DNA of 64,000 nucleotides, taken from Paenibacillus sp. FSL R10-2734. Its GTDB lineage: Bacteria > Bacillota > Bacilli > Paenibacillales > Paenibacillaceae. The notes under the pieces are model-generated. The model did not search any database and was not told the DNA's origin. It saw nothing but the letters and a program-made list of their open reading frames with translations. Positions within the stretch are counted from its first letter, which is position 1, and each line of letters begins with the position of its first letter. Location of the stretch: the NCBI RefSeq assembly GCF_037963865.1, contig NZ_CP150170.1, positions 1 through 64,000 of the forward strand, given 5' to 3'. The position numbers and the translations under genes were made by a program. Below, one piece after another: positions 16,201-24,860 of this stretch.

Positions 16201-19200
16201 CAAGCCCCTTGCTGCACAGTTTGTATTTGGTGGCGAAACCGTGATTGTGATTGCAAACCATTTTAATTCAAAAGGCGGCGATAATGGTCCTTTCGGGGTC
16301 GTACAGCCACCTGTATTGTCCAGTGAAACACAACGTCATAAAATCGCGGCGATCGTAAACGGATTTGTCAAAGAGGTTCTGACTGCAAATCCTAAAGCCA
16401 ACATCGTAGCGCTTGGTGATTTGAATGATTTCCAATTCACTAAAACTGCAACCCTCTTAAAAGGTACAGAGCTGGACAATTTGATTGAAACGTTGCCTTT
16501 AAACGAGCAGTATACGTACACCTATGACGGAAACTCTCAAGTACTGGATCATATTCTTGTCAGTAAAAATTTAACGGCTTCTTCCAAAGTAGATGTCGTC
16601 CATCTAAATGCCGACTTCTCACCATCAAAAGGTCGGGTATCTGATCATGATGCAGTTATGGCACAGATTGATTTTAACTCTGCTGAAGACTTCCCATTAA
16701 CCGTTCTACACACTAACGATACGCATGCAGGACTAGATACTGTAAGCTCACCAAACAACATCTTGCGCCGTGTAACGGCAATCAAAGATGCTAAGGCGAC
16801 TACAGAGAATCCTATTCTTGTCGATGCAGGTGATGTGTTCTCTGGAACACTTTACTTCAATAAATATTCTGGCTTAGCAGATATGGCCTTTATGAATCTG
16901 GTCAAATATGACGCTATGACTTTCGGTAATCATGAATTTGATAAAGATTCTAACACTCTTTCCAAATTCATCGCTAAGGCTAAGTTCCCTTTTGTCTCCT
17001 CCAATGTGAACTTCTCGGCGGATGACATTTTAAGCAAAATGTTCACCAATGAAATTGGTCGATCGGGTAATGCAGCAACCATCTACCCTGCGTTGATCAA
17101 AGAAGTAGACGGCGAGCAAGTCGGTATCATCGGTCTGACGACAGAAGACACTGCAAACATTGCTTCACCAGGTAAAGTGACTTTTGAGAATGCCTTCGCT
17201 AAGGCAGAAGCTACGGTCGCTATGCTGCAAAAAGAGAAGGTTAACAAGATTATCGTTCTCTCTCACCTTGGCTACGAAGAAGATCTCAAGCTAGCCAAAG
17301 CGGTTAATGGCATTGATATTATTGTCGGTGGTCACAGCCACACGAAACTGGATCAAGCCGTTGTAGATAACAGCGATCCTAATGCACCGAAGCTGATTGT
17401 ACAAACCGGTGAAAAAGGTCTCTTCCTTGGTCAACTTGAAGTTAAATTCAACAAAGATGGCGTACTGACAGATTGGAAAGACCAATTAATCTCCATCGAT
17501 GCTAAGAATGGCGCTAACTACGTTATCGCAGAGGATCCTGAAGCCAAAAAAATCCTGGATACCGAATATAAGCCTGGTATTCAAGAACTGAGCAATGAGG
17601 TAGTAGGAAACTCAGAGGTTATTCTAAACGGCGTTCGTGATAATGTACGTACAAAGGAAACCAACCTGGGTAACCTGATTGCCGACGGCATGCTTTATGC
17701 AGCCAAGAAAGCTGGCACTAATGCGGTAATCGCCCTGCAAAATGGTGGCGGTATTCGCGAATCCATCAATGAAGGACCGATTACACAAGGCGAAGTACTC
17801 GGAGTACTTCCATTCAACAACGATCTGGTTACGATCACTTTAACCGGACAAGAAATTAAGGATGCGATGGAGAATGGTGTTTCCAAAACTCCAGCGGCAG
17901 ACGGACGTTTTCCACATGTTGCAGGGTTGAAATTCTATTATGACTCCACCAAGCCTGTGAACGAACGTGTATTACGTATTGAAGTGGAGAACGGGGATAA
18001 ATACATTCCTCTAGATCTAAAAGCATCTTATGAAGTAGCTACTAATGCTTTCACAGCTAAGGGTGGAGATTTCTACACTTCACTTGAAAAAGCCTATAAA
18101 GAAGGTCGCGTGAATCTACTGTACCTACCGGACTTTGATGTATTTACGAAGTATCTTCAGAAGATTGGAAATGTCACTGCGAATACTTCCGCAGTTGAAG
18201 GCCGAATTGTGGATCTGAAAGGTGCACCGCTACCGGAGACAAATCCAACTCCGACACCAGTTCCAACTTCACCAACAGTTCCAACTTCACCAACTGCAAC
18301 AACAGCACCAACGACTGCTCCAACTGTTGCACCAACGGCTGCACCGCAATTAACAACAATTGATGCTGCTGATCTGACCAAACAACTTGCTGAACTGCCA
18401 ACTGGTAAACATGAACTGGTCATCCCGGTTAAAGCTACTTCTGGCGGAGCTCAAGTAGAACTCCCAGGCACTGTGCTTGTACAGCAAGCTGCAGCACAGC
18501 CTAACACCGTTCTTACCTTTACAACTGCTGGCGCTTCTTATTCCTTACCGCTCAGCATTGTAAACAGCGCAGCGCTTACCGCTCAATTAGGTACCAACGA
18601 CTTTACAATTACGGTATCCATTCTACTAGCAAATTCGGGAACACTGAGCAGCACAAACCAAGCTATCGCTTCACAGCTAGGTAATGCTACTTTAGCTGCT
18701 CCAGTAATCGAATTTAGTGTTTCAGCAGTAGCCGGATCTAAACGTGTACCGCTGAACAACTTCGGCAGTACTTATGTTAATCGGACGATCAATGTACCTA
18801 CTTCCTTAAATTCAAATAACGCAACGGCAGTGGTCTTCGATCCTGCTACAGGCAAGATTTCCTTCGTGCCTGCGATATTTGCCCCTAAGGCTGATGGAAC
18901 AACAGATGTTACGATTAAACGGAACAGCAACAGCTATTACACCGTTGTTAAATCTTCCAAAACGTTCGGAGATACTAACGGGCATTGGGCTAAAGCGTCC
19001 ATTGATCTGTTAGCTTCCAAACTGATCGTCAGTGGAACAAATAGCGATACGTTCTCTCCTTCACAGTCGATCACGCGGGCCGAGTTCGCAGCATTAATTA
19101 CGCGTTCTCTCGGACTTGCGACAGTGGGTGGTGAGTCATCATTTAAGGATGTAAATTCAAGTGCATGGTATGCTGATGCTATTCGCACCGCAGCAGGAGC

Positions 19201-19516
19201 CGAATTGATTTCTGGTTATACCGATGGCAGCTTTAAGCCAGGTAGCCCAATCACTCGTCAAGAAATGGCCTCTGTATTAGCTAAAGCTATCAAGTACACA
19301 GGCAAGACCCTAAACGCCGATCCTATAGCACTAGCTAAATTCAGTGACGCGGCTAGCATTCCTGCTTGGTCCCAAGCAGCCGTAGCAGAAATCGCTGCTG
19401 AAGGCATCATCCAAGGAGCAACAGACGGTTCCTTTGCTCCACTGAAGCTGGCAACTCGCGCTGAAGCCGTTACGATGCTGGAGAAGACATTGAAATCTCT
19501 CCAGTTCATCAACTAA
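13286..19516 (+). CDS. SLH-anchored nuclease/5'-nucleotidase, 2076 residues
   Basis: A giant secreted enzyme that probably degrades extracellular nucleic acid and dephosphorylates the nucleotides at the cell surface. Approximate layout: signal peptide 1-33 ending AEA; lamin-tail domain 35-165; chitobiase-like beta sandwiches near 211-290 and 471-550. OB-fold segments lie near 291-470 and 555-800. An endonuclease/exonuclease/phosphatase domain spans 823-1130 (ASYNIENFYPG, GVVEMQD, GDLNDFQ, SDHDAV). A metallophosphoesterase 5'-nucleotidase spans 1135-1640 (HTNDTHAG, DAGDVFSG, GNHEFD, GGHSHT). A Pro/Thr linker follows near 1652-1690, then an Ig-like region, then three SLH repeats from about 1891 to the end. 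The order resembles Bacillus subtilis YhcR, which has a sortase anchor instead of SLH. Confidence 0.93.
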   Translation: MIISSRVRKWFATGLAMLMGVGSVLPAVQTAEAAPDNSNIVISQVYGGGGNNGAEFKNDFIELYNPTNKPVVLTGWKVRYASATGTFSGGTELTGTIPANGYFLVQEAAGTGEATALPTPDAVGTLTMGGTNGKVDLVDPSNSTIDLVGYGTAAGEGTSTPVLTNTTAAIRKAAAGAPTDSRGLDTDNNAADFVVQAASPRNSSYGKAPETASSIVASPAANAWPVGTEISLSSPTVGASVYAAVYGSAGSTNFQPYTGPITLTEETTIKAYASEPNMPDSAVTTFDYKILTKTDVATARLTAKGQNISTEGIVTHINAAKMYIQDESGGGIVLYGFPEFANVGDRVEVSGVMDIFSNLQEIKFQNGLQYDVVAPGTGVPAPKLITAEDLSPANGESHEAQLVTLNNVTVVNVNGNTVTASQGDKQFTIFSTLPRLVKDKTFDSITGVIEQYNNVYQFIPLNDNSLVEETFSVMASPGAGRIIIGSSVTLSSPTLGAQIYYTTDGTEPTTASKLYSDPITVSKDLTINAIVVAGGKTSKVYTFAYKASELPRIHDIQGESHTSEYAGQNVSDVEGIVTQYGYTFATGAYRGFFMQDPQPDNNANTSEGIFVYSTNASLKPKVGDVVRVSGAVSEYNEGNASNLTSTQITMTSLTVDSSSSYTLPEPVLLGKGGRAIPSSIIDNDNMANFEPNEDAIDLYESLEGMLVKLSTPTIISPYWTSGSGNSMLYNIPTRVENDTPDVITPAGGLVLKEYNQFNPQRLIIAYGNPGQEVITGDKFAGDVTGVIGYNNGNFKVIPENGKLPAITPSTFKQETTTLEVNESKLLIASYNIENFYPGVGATKIQKLADSITNNMKKPDIIGVVEMQDSNGETNNGITEASATELIKAIETAGGPVYKYTDIAPENNMDGGAPGGNIRVGFLYNPARVQLADSVNGQKGTATQSVGYNAATNQLTNNPGRIDPTNSVFASSRKPLAAQFVFGGETVIVIANHFNSKGGDNGPFGVVQPPVLSSETQRHKIAAIVNGFVKEVLTANPKANIVALGDLNDFQFTKTATLLKGTELDNLIETLPLNEQYTYTYDGNSQVLDHILVSKNLTASSKVDVVHLNADFSPSKGRVSDHDAVMAQIDFNSAEDFPLTVLHTNDTHAGLDTVSSPNNILRRVTAIKDAKATTENPILVDAGDVFSGTLYFNKYSGLADMAFMNLVKYDAMTFGNHEFDKDSNTLSKFIAKAKFPFVSSNVNFSADDILSKMFTNEIGRSGNAATIYPALIKEVDGEQVGIIGLTTEDTANIASPGKVTFENAFAKAEATVAMLQKEKVNKIIVLSHLGYEEDLKLAKAVNGIDIIVGGHSHTKLDQAVVDNSDPNAPKLIVQTGEKGLFLGQLEVKFNKDGVLTDWKDQLISIDAKNGANYVIAEDPEAKKILDTEYKPGIQELSNEVVGNSEVILNGVRDNVRTKETNLGNLIADGMLYAAKKAGTNAVIALQNGGGIRESINEGPITQGEVLGVLPFNNDLVTITLTGQEIKDAMENGVSKTPAADGRFPHVAGLKFYYDSTKPVNERVLRIEVENGDKYIPLDLKASYEVATNAFTAKGGDFYTSLEKAYKEGRVNLLYLPDFDVFTKYLQKIGNVTANTSAVEGRIVDLKGAPLPETNPTPTPVPTSPTVPTSPTATTAPTTAPTVAPTAAPQLTTIDAADLTKQLAELPTGKHELVIPVKATSGGAQVELPGTVLVQQAAAQPNTVLTFTTAGASYSLPLSIVNSAALTAQLGTNDFTITVSILLANSGTLSSTNQAIASQLGNATLAAPVIEFSVSAVAGSKRVPLNNFGSTYVNRTINVPTSLNSNNATAVVFDPATGKISFVPAIFAPKADGTTDVTIKRNSNSYYTVVKSSKTFGDTNGHWAKASIDLLASKLIVSGTNSDTFSPSQSITRAEFAALITRSLGLATVGGESSFKDVNSSAWYADAIRTAAGAELISGYTDGSFKPGSPITRQEMASVLAKAIKYTGKTLNADPIALAKFSDAASIPAWSQAAVAEIAAEGIIQGATDGSFAPLKLATRAEAVTMLEKTLKSLQFIN
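18240..18345 (+). repeat. Pro/Thr-rich linker repeats
   Basis: Short degenerate repeats of CCAACTTCACCAACAG type encode PTPVPTSPTVPTSPTATTAPTT, a flexible stalk between the 5'-nucleotidase part and the cell-wall-binding part. Confidence 0.8.
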
Positions 19517-19544
19517 TACAGGCTGCCCCCAGCCCTGAACACAA

Positions 19545-19596
19545 AAAGGCGGTTCCTAGGAGTGCATAATGCACTCGAGGAACCGCCTCTTTTTTA
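19545..19596. terminator. Strong bidirectional terminator
   Basis: AGGCGGTTCC pairs with GGAACCGCCT around GAGTGCATAATGCACTC, which is itself a stem, followed by six T on the plus strand and five A before it for the minus strand. It serves the converging genes on both sides. Confidence 0.92.
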
Positions 19597-19605
19597 TATT
19601 ACACC

Positions 19606-20244
19606 CTACGATTCCATCCCAGCCTCATTCTCTTCATAATGACTTGTGTCCCCATGCAGCAGAATCTCCGGCACGCCATCCGTAAAATCGATTCTGGATA
19701 AGCAGGTTGGATAAATGTACGGCAGATCCCACAGCTTAGGCAACTCTCTACTTTCAAAATAAGCCATCAAGAGCTTAATTACTACCGTATGCGATACGAT
19801 AAGAACAGTCTCACCCTGATGCTCAGTAATAATTTCCTGTAGCTTCTCCAGCGCACGTGCCTGTACCTCTGCGAAGGTCTCACTGCCTTCCACTTTAAAC
19901 TGACCAGGATCTTCCCAGAAGAAACGATGCTGCTCAGAATACTGAGCTACTAGCTCAGCAGAATCTTGGCCTTCCCATACGCCCATGCCAATTTCTTTGA
20001 AAGCATCAGAGGTCTTCAGCGGAACATCCCGTTCTCCGCGAATAATTTCAGCTGTCCGCAGCGCCCTTGGGCTGGGGCTTGCGTAAATGACATCAAGCTT
20101 TTTAGCCTGCATTCCCCTGCTCAGCCATTCCGCCTGTTGTACGCCAAGCGTCGTCAGCGCAGAATCCATATGACCTTGCATACGATTCTGCACATTCCAT
20201 TCCGTCTGACCATGCCGCGTTAAATATATCGTTGTCTTACTCAT
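19606..20244 (-). CDS. Histidine phosphatase family protein
   Basis: A phosphoglycerate-mutase-like phosphatase. The RHG catalytic motif is present in YLTRHGQTEWN, where the histidine becomes phosphorylated. The second catalytic histidine is in VLIVSHTVVI, and the acid residue falls in EIGMGVWEGQ. Length (212 residues) matches broad-specificity members such as PhoE or alpha-ribazole phosphatase; the substrate cannot be deduced. GGAGGAG precedes the ATG. It follows the AAC(3)-like gene on the same strand by 38 bases, so the two probably share a transcript. Confidence 0.92.
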   Translation of the reverse strand: MSKTTIYLTRHGQTEWNVQNRMQGHMDSALTTLGVQQAEWLSRGMQAKKLDVIYASPSPRALRTAEIIRGERDVPLKTSDAFKEIGMGVWEGQDSAELVAQYSEQHRFFWEDPGQFKVEGSETFAEVQARALEKLQEIITEHQGETVLIVSHTVVIKLLMAYFESRELPKLWDLPYIYPTCLSRIDFTDGVPEILLHGDTSHYEENEAGMES

Positions 20245-20282
20245 CCGTTGCTTCTCCTCCTAATCCCAAATCCAGAGATCGT

Positions 20283-21086
20283 CTACTTCCTGTTTCGCTC
20301 CATCCAGTTCACCGCATAGTCAACGATTTCACGCTGAGGAATCAATTGCGCTGTAGCTGAGGCGATGTGACCATATGTAATAAGCCCTGTCTCTTGCCCG
20401 AATTGCTCAGCCAGCTCAACGAAATCGTCAGAGTTCCAATCCAACTCCTTGAATTCCACCCACTGCCTATGACCATCCACCATCATAGGTGCCCCGCCAA
20501 TAACTTCCTTCTTTCCTTCATAGAAGGCGCGGCATTCAGCAAGATGTAATGAAGTATTATTTAGATTCCCTACGCCTAGCAGCAGAACACTCCCACCCAG
20601 ATCATAAATACGAGCTAGTGGAGAGTCTTCCCCCAAACCGTATTCGAGAGAGTGACCATACATAATCTCATCTCTATGCTTGCCCCAAGCTGCAAATGAA
20701 TGAATGGGATGCTCACTGCGCTTTACCCCTTTTTGTTTACGGAAGCAATCCGGAATAATTCCCATCCCTCTCAGTGGGGTCAGATCTGGATCATAAGCCG
20801 GCATCTGCTCACGAATACTTTGCCACCACGACTCGGGAACCGGTGGGTTACTCCAGCCAGCAGGGTCCGTCAGATCGCTGGAATGCGTCGGCATCACAAG
20901 TGTGCCTGATTCTCCAAGAACCTCCTCAAGCGCCAAAATAACGGCTACCGGCCCACCTGCCACCCATTGACCTAGTGATTTAAAGGACGAATGTAGAAGA
21001 ATCGTCGTTCCCGCCTGTACACCCAGTCGCCGAAAATTGTCTGCCAACGTCTGAACTGTAATCAAATTACCTTGAATTTCTTCCAC
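20283..21086 (-). CDS. AAC(3)-family N-acetyltransferase
   Basis: A member of the aminoglycoside 3-N-acetyltransferase superfamily (YokD-like). The start GTG at 21086 has GGAGG eight bases upstream. Family patterns are clear: LLHSSFKSLGQWVAGGP, then GTLVMPTHSSDLTDP, RGMGIIPDCFRK, EHPIHSFAAWG with the catalytic histidine, and LLLGVGNLNNTSLHLAE. Chromosomal members in Bacillales often lack measurable resistance activity, so the name should not be read as proof of drug resistance. It heads a pair with the phosphatase downstream. Confidence 0.9.
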   Translation of the reverse strand: MEEIQGNLITVQTLADNFRRLGVQAGTTILLHSSFKSLGQWVAGGPVAVILALEEVLGESGTLVMPTHSSDLTDPAGWSNPPVPESWWQSIREQMPAYDPDLTPLRGMGIIPDCFRKQKGVKRSEHPIHSFAAWGKHRDEIMYGHSLEYGLGEDSPLARIYDLGGSVLLLGVGNLNNTSLHLAECRAFYEGKKEVIGGAPMMVDGHRQWVEFKELDWNSDDFVELAEQFGQETGLITYGHIASATAQLIPQREIVDYAVNWMERNRK

Positions 21087-21231
21087 CCTTCATTCCTCCA
21101 AACTCTTGTAGCTAAACAGCAAAGCTTCACACTGCCATTATATAGGAGGATCACTTCTAACGACACCCTTAATAGTCCCAACGGCTACAAACGATGCAAT
21201 GATATTTATACTAAGCTACTTATCCTGCCGC

Positions 21232-22794
21232 TTACGTCAAATCTTCAGACAGTATTTTGGCTCTATAATCCCCTGGAGAGATCCCTTCCAACTCTTTGAA
21301 CACACGGGCAAATTGCTTACTGTTCTCAAAGCCTACTTTTTCCGAGACTCCAGCAAGCTTGATACAGCCTTTTGCCAGCAGTTCTTTAGCGTGACGGATG
21401 CGTACTTTTTTGAGATAAATGACGAAATTCTCACCGGTGTATGCCTTGAAGGCTTCGCTAAAATAAGAATAATTCAAAGACACATGGTTACTAACCATAG
21501 CCATATTTAGTGGACGAGCGTAGTTCGTTTCAATATAAATCAGTGCTTCCTCCATATCCGCATGCTCCGTATGAGCATAGCGTACCCCTAGAATGTAATC
21601 ATTCACACTGAGGAGCAGATTCTCAAGCGCACGATAATAATCGTGGAAATGACGATAGTTATACATATTACCAACCGTACGATATAGCTTTAGCACCTCA
21701 ACCGAGGCTTCGCCATACACCCGAAATACTTCATCCAGTACCTGCTCATTGATACTCTGCCCCACACTCTCGAGATAAGACAAGTCCAGCTCCTTCAAAT
21801 GCTCCGTCTGAAAAATAACGGACAGCAGGCACTTGATTTCCTTCTCACGTTCTGTCCCAAGCATATTGAGCAGCTTGCGAAGCTCCTCCTTCGGCAAAGG
21901 AAAATCACGTCGTTCTTGGCTAACATCCTCATAATCCAAAAAGTCAGCTTGCGGATATAAAAAAGTATACTGCAGTGCACGGCACGCTTCCTTATAACAG
22001 GAGCGCAGATCATTTAGACCGTGTCCCTCACTGCTGATCCCGATCAATAATCCTGTTATATCTCTGGCTTCAGCTTGTCTGGATAGCTCAATAAAATCCT
22101 CTTTCTTGCTTCCAATCAACACTAATCTACAATCCCAGTCCGTTGTAATTTCCATAAAATAATTCTCTAGCGTCCCTATCATCCGTTCGGCTAGTCCTTG
22201 GACTTCTCCCGATTTCATCCGAGTGCCATCATTATAATAGTAATTCAGCACACCAACTGTAAAAGGAACCTCCAAACCCTTTAGTTCCTCTTGCTGCTCT
22301 CGCTCTAACTGAACCTCCTGCTGCTGCAGCAGCTCCCGCAAACGACTGGAGCGTAGCTCTTTGCGAAAATGCTCTGTTTCCCGCTCCAATTTTTTGGCGC
22401 TGAACTCCTGTTCTTCCTGTTCCTTATGGATTTGCTTTAAAATTTCGAACAGCTCATCACGGCGAATCGGCTTAAGTAGATAATCCTTCACTCGATAGCG
22501 GATTGCGCATTTGGCATATTCGAAATCATCATGCCCACTTAAGATCACCACTGCTGGACTATTCTCGCCCCTTACCTCCACAGATAACCGCTCCAAAAGC
22601 GTAATTCCATCCATCACCGGCATACGAATATCCGTAATCATAATATCTGCACCGTCTGTCTTATATACCTCGAGCGCCTCTGCGCCGTTGCTCGCCATTG
22701 TGATGGTATAAGCGGACGGAAATTCCCTTTCAATCATGGTCTTCAGGCCGTAACGGATATTTTTCTCATCATCAACGATCAGTAGTTTCTTCAT
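21232..22794 (-). CDS. Two-component response regulator, YesN/AraC type
   Basis: A 520-residue regulator with an N-terminal receiver domain (LLIVDDEKNIRYGLKT; phosphoacceptor Asp in MITDIRMPVMDG near residue 55; YLLKPIRRDEL). A central helical linker follows with a charged coiled-coil stretch about residues 115-175. The C-terminal AraC-type double helix-turn-helix runs over the last 100 residues (MAMVSNHVSLNYSYFSEAFKAYTG and KLAGVSEKVGFENSKQFARVFK). It overlaps the sensor kinase gene upstream by four bases, so the two are co-translated. Its position right after a sugar importer suggests it controls that importer. No terminator was found after the gene. Confidence 0.94.
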   Translation of the reverse strand: MKKLLIVDDEKNIRYGLKTMIEREFPSAYTITMASNGAEALEVYKTDGADIMITDIRMPVMDGITLLERLSVEVRGENSPAVVILSGHDDFEYAKCAIRYRVKDYLLKPIRRDELFEILKQIHKEQEEQEFSAKKLERETEHFRKELRSSRLRELLQQQEVQLEREQQEELKGLEVPFTVGVLNYYYNDGTRMKSGEVQGLAERMIGTLENYFMEITTDWDCRLVLIGSKKEDFIELSRQAEARDITGLLIGISSEGHGLNDLRSCYKEACRALQYTFLYPQADFLDYEDVSQERRDFPLPKEELRKLLNMLGTEREKEIKCLLSVIFQTEHLKELDLSYLESVGQSINEQVLDEVFRVYGEASVEVLKLYRTVGNMYNYRHFHDYYRALENLLLSVNDYILGVRYAHTEHADMEEALIYIETNYARPLNMAMVSNHVSLNYSYFSEAFKAYTGENFVIYLKKVRIRHAKELLAKGCIKLAGVSEKVGFENSKQFARVFKELEGISPGDYRAKILSEDLT

Positions 22795-24743
22795 AGTTGT
22801 TTTTCTCCCGTCAAAAGAACTTTCGGCAAGGTCAACCGTACCGTCGTCCAGCTTCCTGCCTCACTCTGTACTACAAGCCCGTATTCTTCACCATAAAAGA
22901 TTTGCAGACGCTGGTGTACATTCCGCAGTCCTATGCCACCTGCTCTCCGGTTTGCCTCCCTCTGTTCAGAAGGGCTGTCACAACGTTCATCCTTAGCATA
23001 AATCGCCTCATTTAAAGCAACCAGACGCTCTGGGGTTAGACCAATGCCATTATCACGAAGCTCTATGAAAATATCACCTTCCGTTTCCGAAATATGAATA
23101 TGAATGTTCGGGTCCTGTAAATTCTCTTTCTCGCCGCACCAAGCATGCTTAACACTGTTCTCTACAATAGGCTGCAGTGACATTTTCAGCACCTCCAGCT
23201 CTAAATATCGAGGTTCTATATGAAGCACAAGCTTAACTGGATACTCAAAACGAATATTCATCACTTCAATATAATTCTCAATATGGCGGACTTCATCCCG
23301 TAGCTTCACATACTCTCCGGACCATTTGAAATTATAACGCATCATCCCACCGAGTGAAGTTAGTGCATCTGATATCGTTCGTTGATTCTCAATTTCAGCG
23401 AGCATTTTAATATTTTCAAGCGTGTTATACAAAAAATGGGCGTCAATTTGGTTATGCAGCGTACGCAGCTCGGCCTCTTTGGACAATGCCTGCTTGCTCA
23501 CAGCCTGAGCGACCAACGTATTAATTGTATTCATTAGCTTAGAGAAATGATGGGCAAGCTCACCGACTTCTCCTCCACCCCGAATCGTAATTCCAGTATA
23601 CGCTTCACCTCTGCGCACGCTTTTCATCGTTTCGGTCAATCTGCGTAGATTTTTTAGAATAAATGCATTCATCACATAAGCGATCAACGTAAGCAAAACA
23701 ATAAACCCGATATTAGCCCCAATTATGAAGTTTCGTGTACGGGAGATATCCTTCATAACACCTTCCATCGAGACCACATTTAACAGATACGCATCAATAC
23801 GATCCAAGGGGGTGTTAATCAGTAAGAACGATTGGCCATTCTCCGAATATTCGCTGTCCCATTCCCCTGTTGCCCGAAAAGTCTTATACCGATCAGCAAT
23901 AACACTGGCCATCTCCTTGTTGTCCTGTAGAAAAGATTGGTCTGGTCGAGTAAATAGCTGCAGTTCACCATCTACTAGGAACATTTGTGTCTGGTTATCC
24001 CGCACATCGGTATATGTCTTTGGCGTAAAGCGTTTCAACAGCATATCTACTTGAACCATCCCAATATGATTGTCAGCAGGACGACTCATCTCACGTAGTA
24101 AAGAAACCTTCGGCAGACTCTCAGTCGGTGCACCCAAGTATCTCTGCATCAGATCAGGATCACTCTTTTGAAAAGACCAATACTCCTGTCCCTTTAGCTG
24201 CAGCGCTTTCTGGTACCACGGCTCGGAGGACACTCGCTCTTCGCGAAATAGAATCGGCCAAATTTCATGCATCGTTTCGCTTTTCGAATACAATCGTAGA
24301 TGCTCGATATTCGGGTTATTGAATTGAATACGGGTCATATTCACATAAGCATTTGTATTAAAATCAATCAAATCTTCAAGCATCGGCTCAGTCTCATTCG
24401 CAAGAAAATCTCTCACATCCGAGTCAGAATATGCCATCTGCGCTGCCCGTTCCATCGCTTCAATTTGATTGTGGATATGCAATTTTTCCATTTGCAGCAA
24501 ATATTCATTTTTCTCAACAGCATCTCGGAAATAGGTATTATTGATAGACTCATAAAAATAGACGGACACCAGCAAGCACGGGCCAATAATAATAAAAACA
24601 TAAGCAGCAATCAAACGACTCTGCAGCGACCTGCGCCCCCACCAATACAAGAAGGAATGCCATATTTCTCTGCTGCGTTCGCGCATATTCACACTCTTCA
24701 CTTCTTCCACGTTCACCTCGCTAATATCGTGAATACTTAACAT
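22791..24743 (-). CDS. Sensor histidine kinase, YesM type
   Basis: The membrane kinase partner of the regulator downstream. A transmembrane helix lies near residues 43-63 and a second near 335-358, enclosing a roughly 270-residue extracellular sensor region of Cache type. A HAMP segment follows, then the His_kinase box ALHNQIDAHFLYNTLENIKMLAEIE-like region, with the phosphoacceptor histidine in DAHFLYNTLE. The ATPase part shows the N box SLQPIVENSVKHAW and the G boxes DNGIGL and GGIGLRNVHQRL. The start is uncertain: no good RBS precedes the ATG at 24743, and an in-frame GTG about 15 codons later is possible. Confidence 0.92.
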   Translation of the reverse strand: MLSIHDISEVNVEEVKSVNMRERSREIWHSFLYWWGRRSLQSRLIAAYVFIIIGPCLLVSVYFYESINNTYFRDAVEKNEYLLQMEKLHIHNQIEAMERAAQMAYSDSDVRDFLANETEPMLEDLIDFNTNAYVNMTRIQFNNPNIEHLRLYSKSETMHEIWPILFREERVSSEPWYQKALQLKGQEYWSFQKSDPDLMQRYLGAPTESLPKVSLLREMSRPADNHIGMVQVDMLLKRFTPKTYTDVRDNQTQMFLVDGELQLFTRPDQSFLQDNKEMASVIADRYKTFRATGEWDSEYSENGQSFLLINTPLDRIDAYLLNVVSMEGVMKDISRTRNFIIGANIGFIVLLTLIAYVMNAFILKNLRRLTETMKSVRRGEAYTGITIRGGGEVGELAHHFSKLMNTINTLVAQAVSKQALSKEAELRTLHNQIDAHFLYNTLENIKMLAEIENQRTISDALTSLGGMMRYNFKWSGEYVKLRDEVRHIENYIEVMNIRFEYPVKLVLHIEPRYLELEVLKMSLQPIVENSVKHAWCGEKENLQDPNIHIHISETEGDIFIELRDNGIGLTPERLVALNEAIYAKDERCDSPSEQREANRRAGGIGLRNVHQRLQIFYGEEYGLVVQSEAGSWTTVRLTLPKVLLTGEKQL

Positions 24744-24770
24744 GATTAACTATACCTTATTATTGTTTGA

Positions 24771-24816
24771 AATAACCCAAAAACCCGCAATCAGCGGGCT
24801 TTTAGGTTATTTTTTA
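24771..24816 (-). terminator. Terminator after the solute-binding protein gene
   Basis: AACCTAAAAGCCCGC pairs with GCGGGTTTTTGGGTT around TGATT, with T-rich sequence downstream on the minus strand. Some readthrough into the kinase gene is likely because no separate strong promoter was seen. Confidence 0.75.
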
Positions 24817-24860
24817 AAGATACGGGTACCGTCCCTAAAAGGACGCAAAGCCGTTTCTTC

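Noticed and set aside
20283..21086. Reading the AAC(3)-family gene as an acquired antibiotic-resistance gene
   Set aside because: It has chromosomal context, no mobile element nearby, and the family includes many members without resistance activity.
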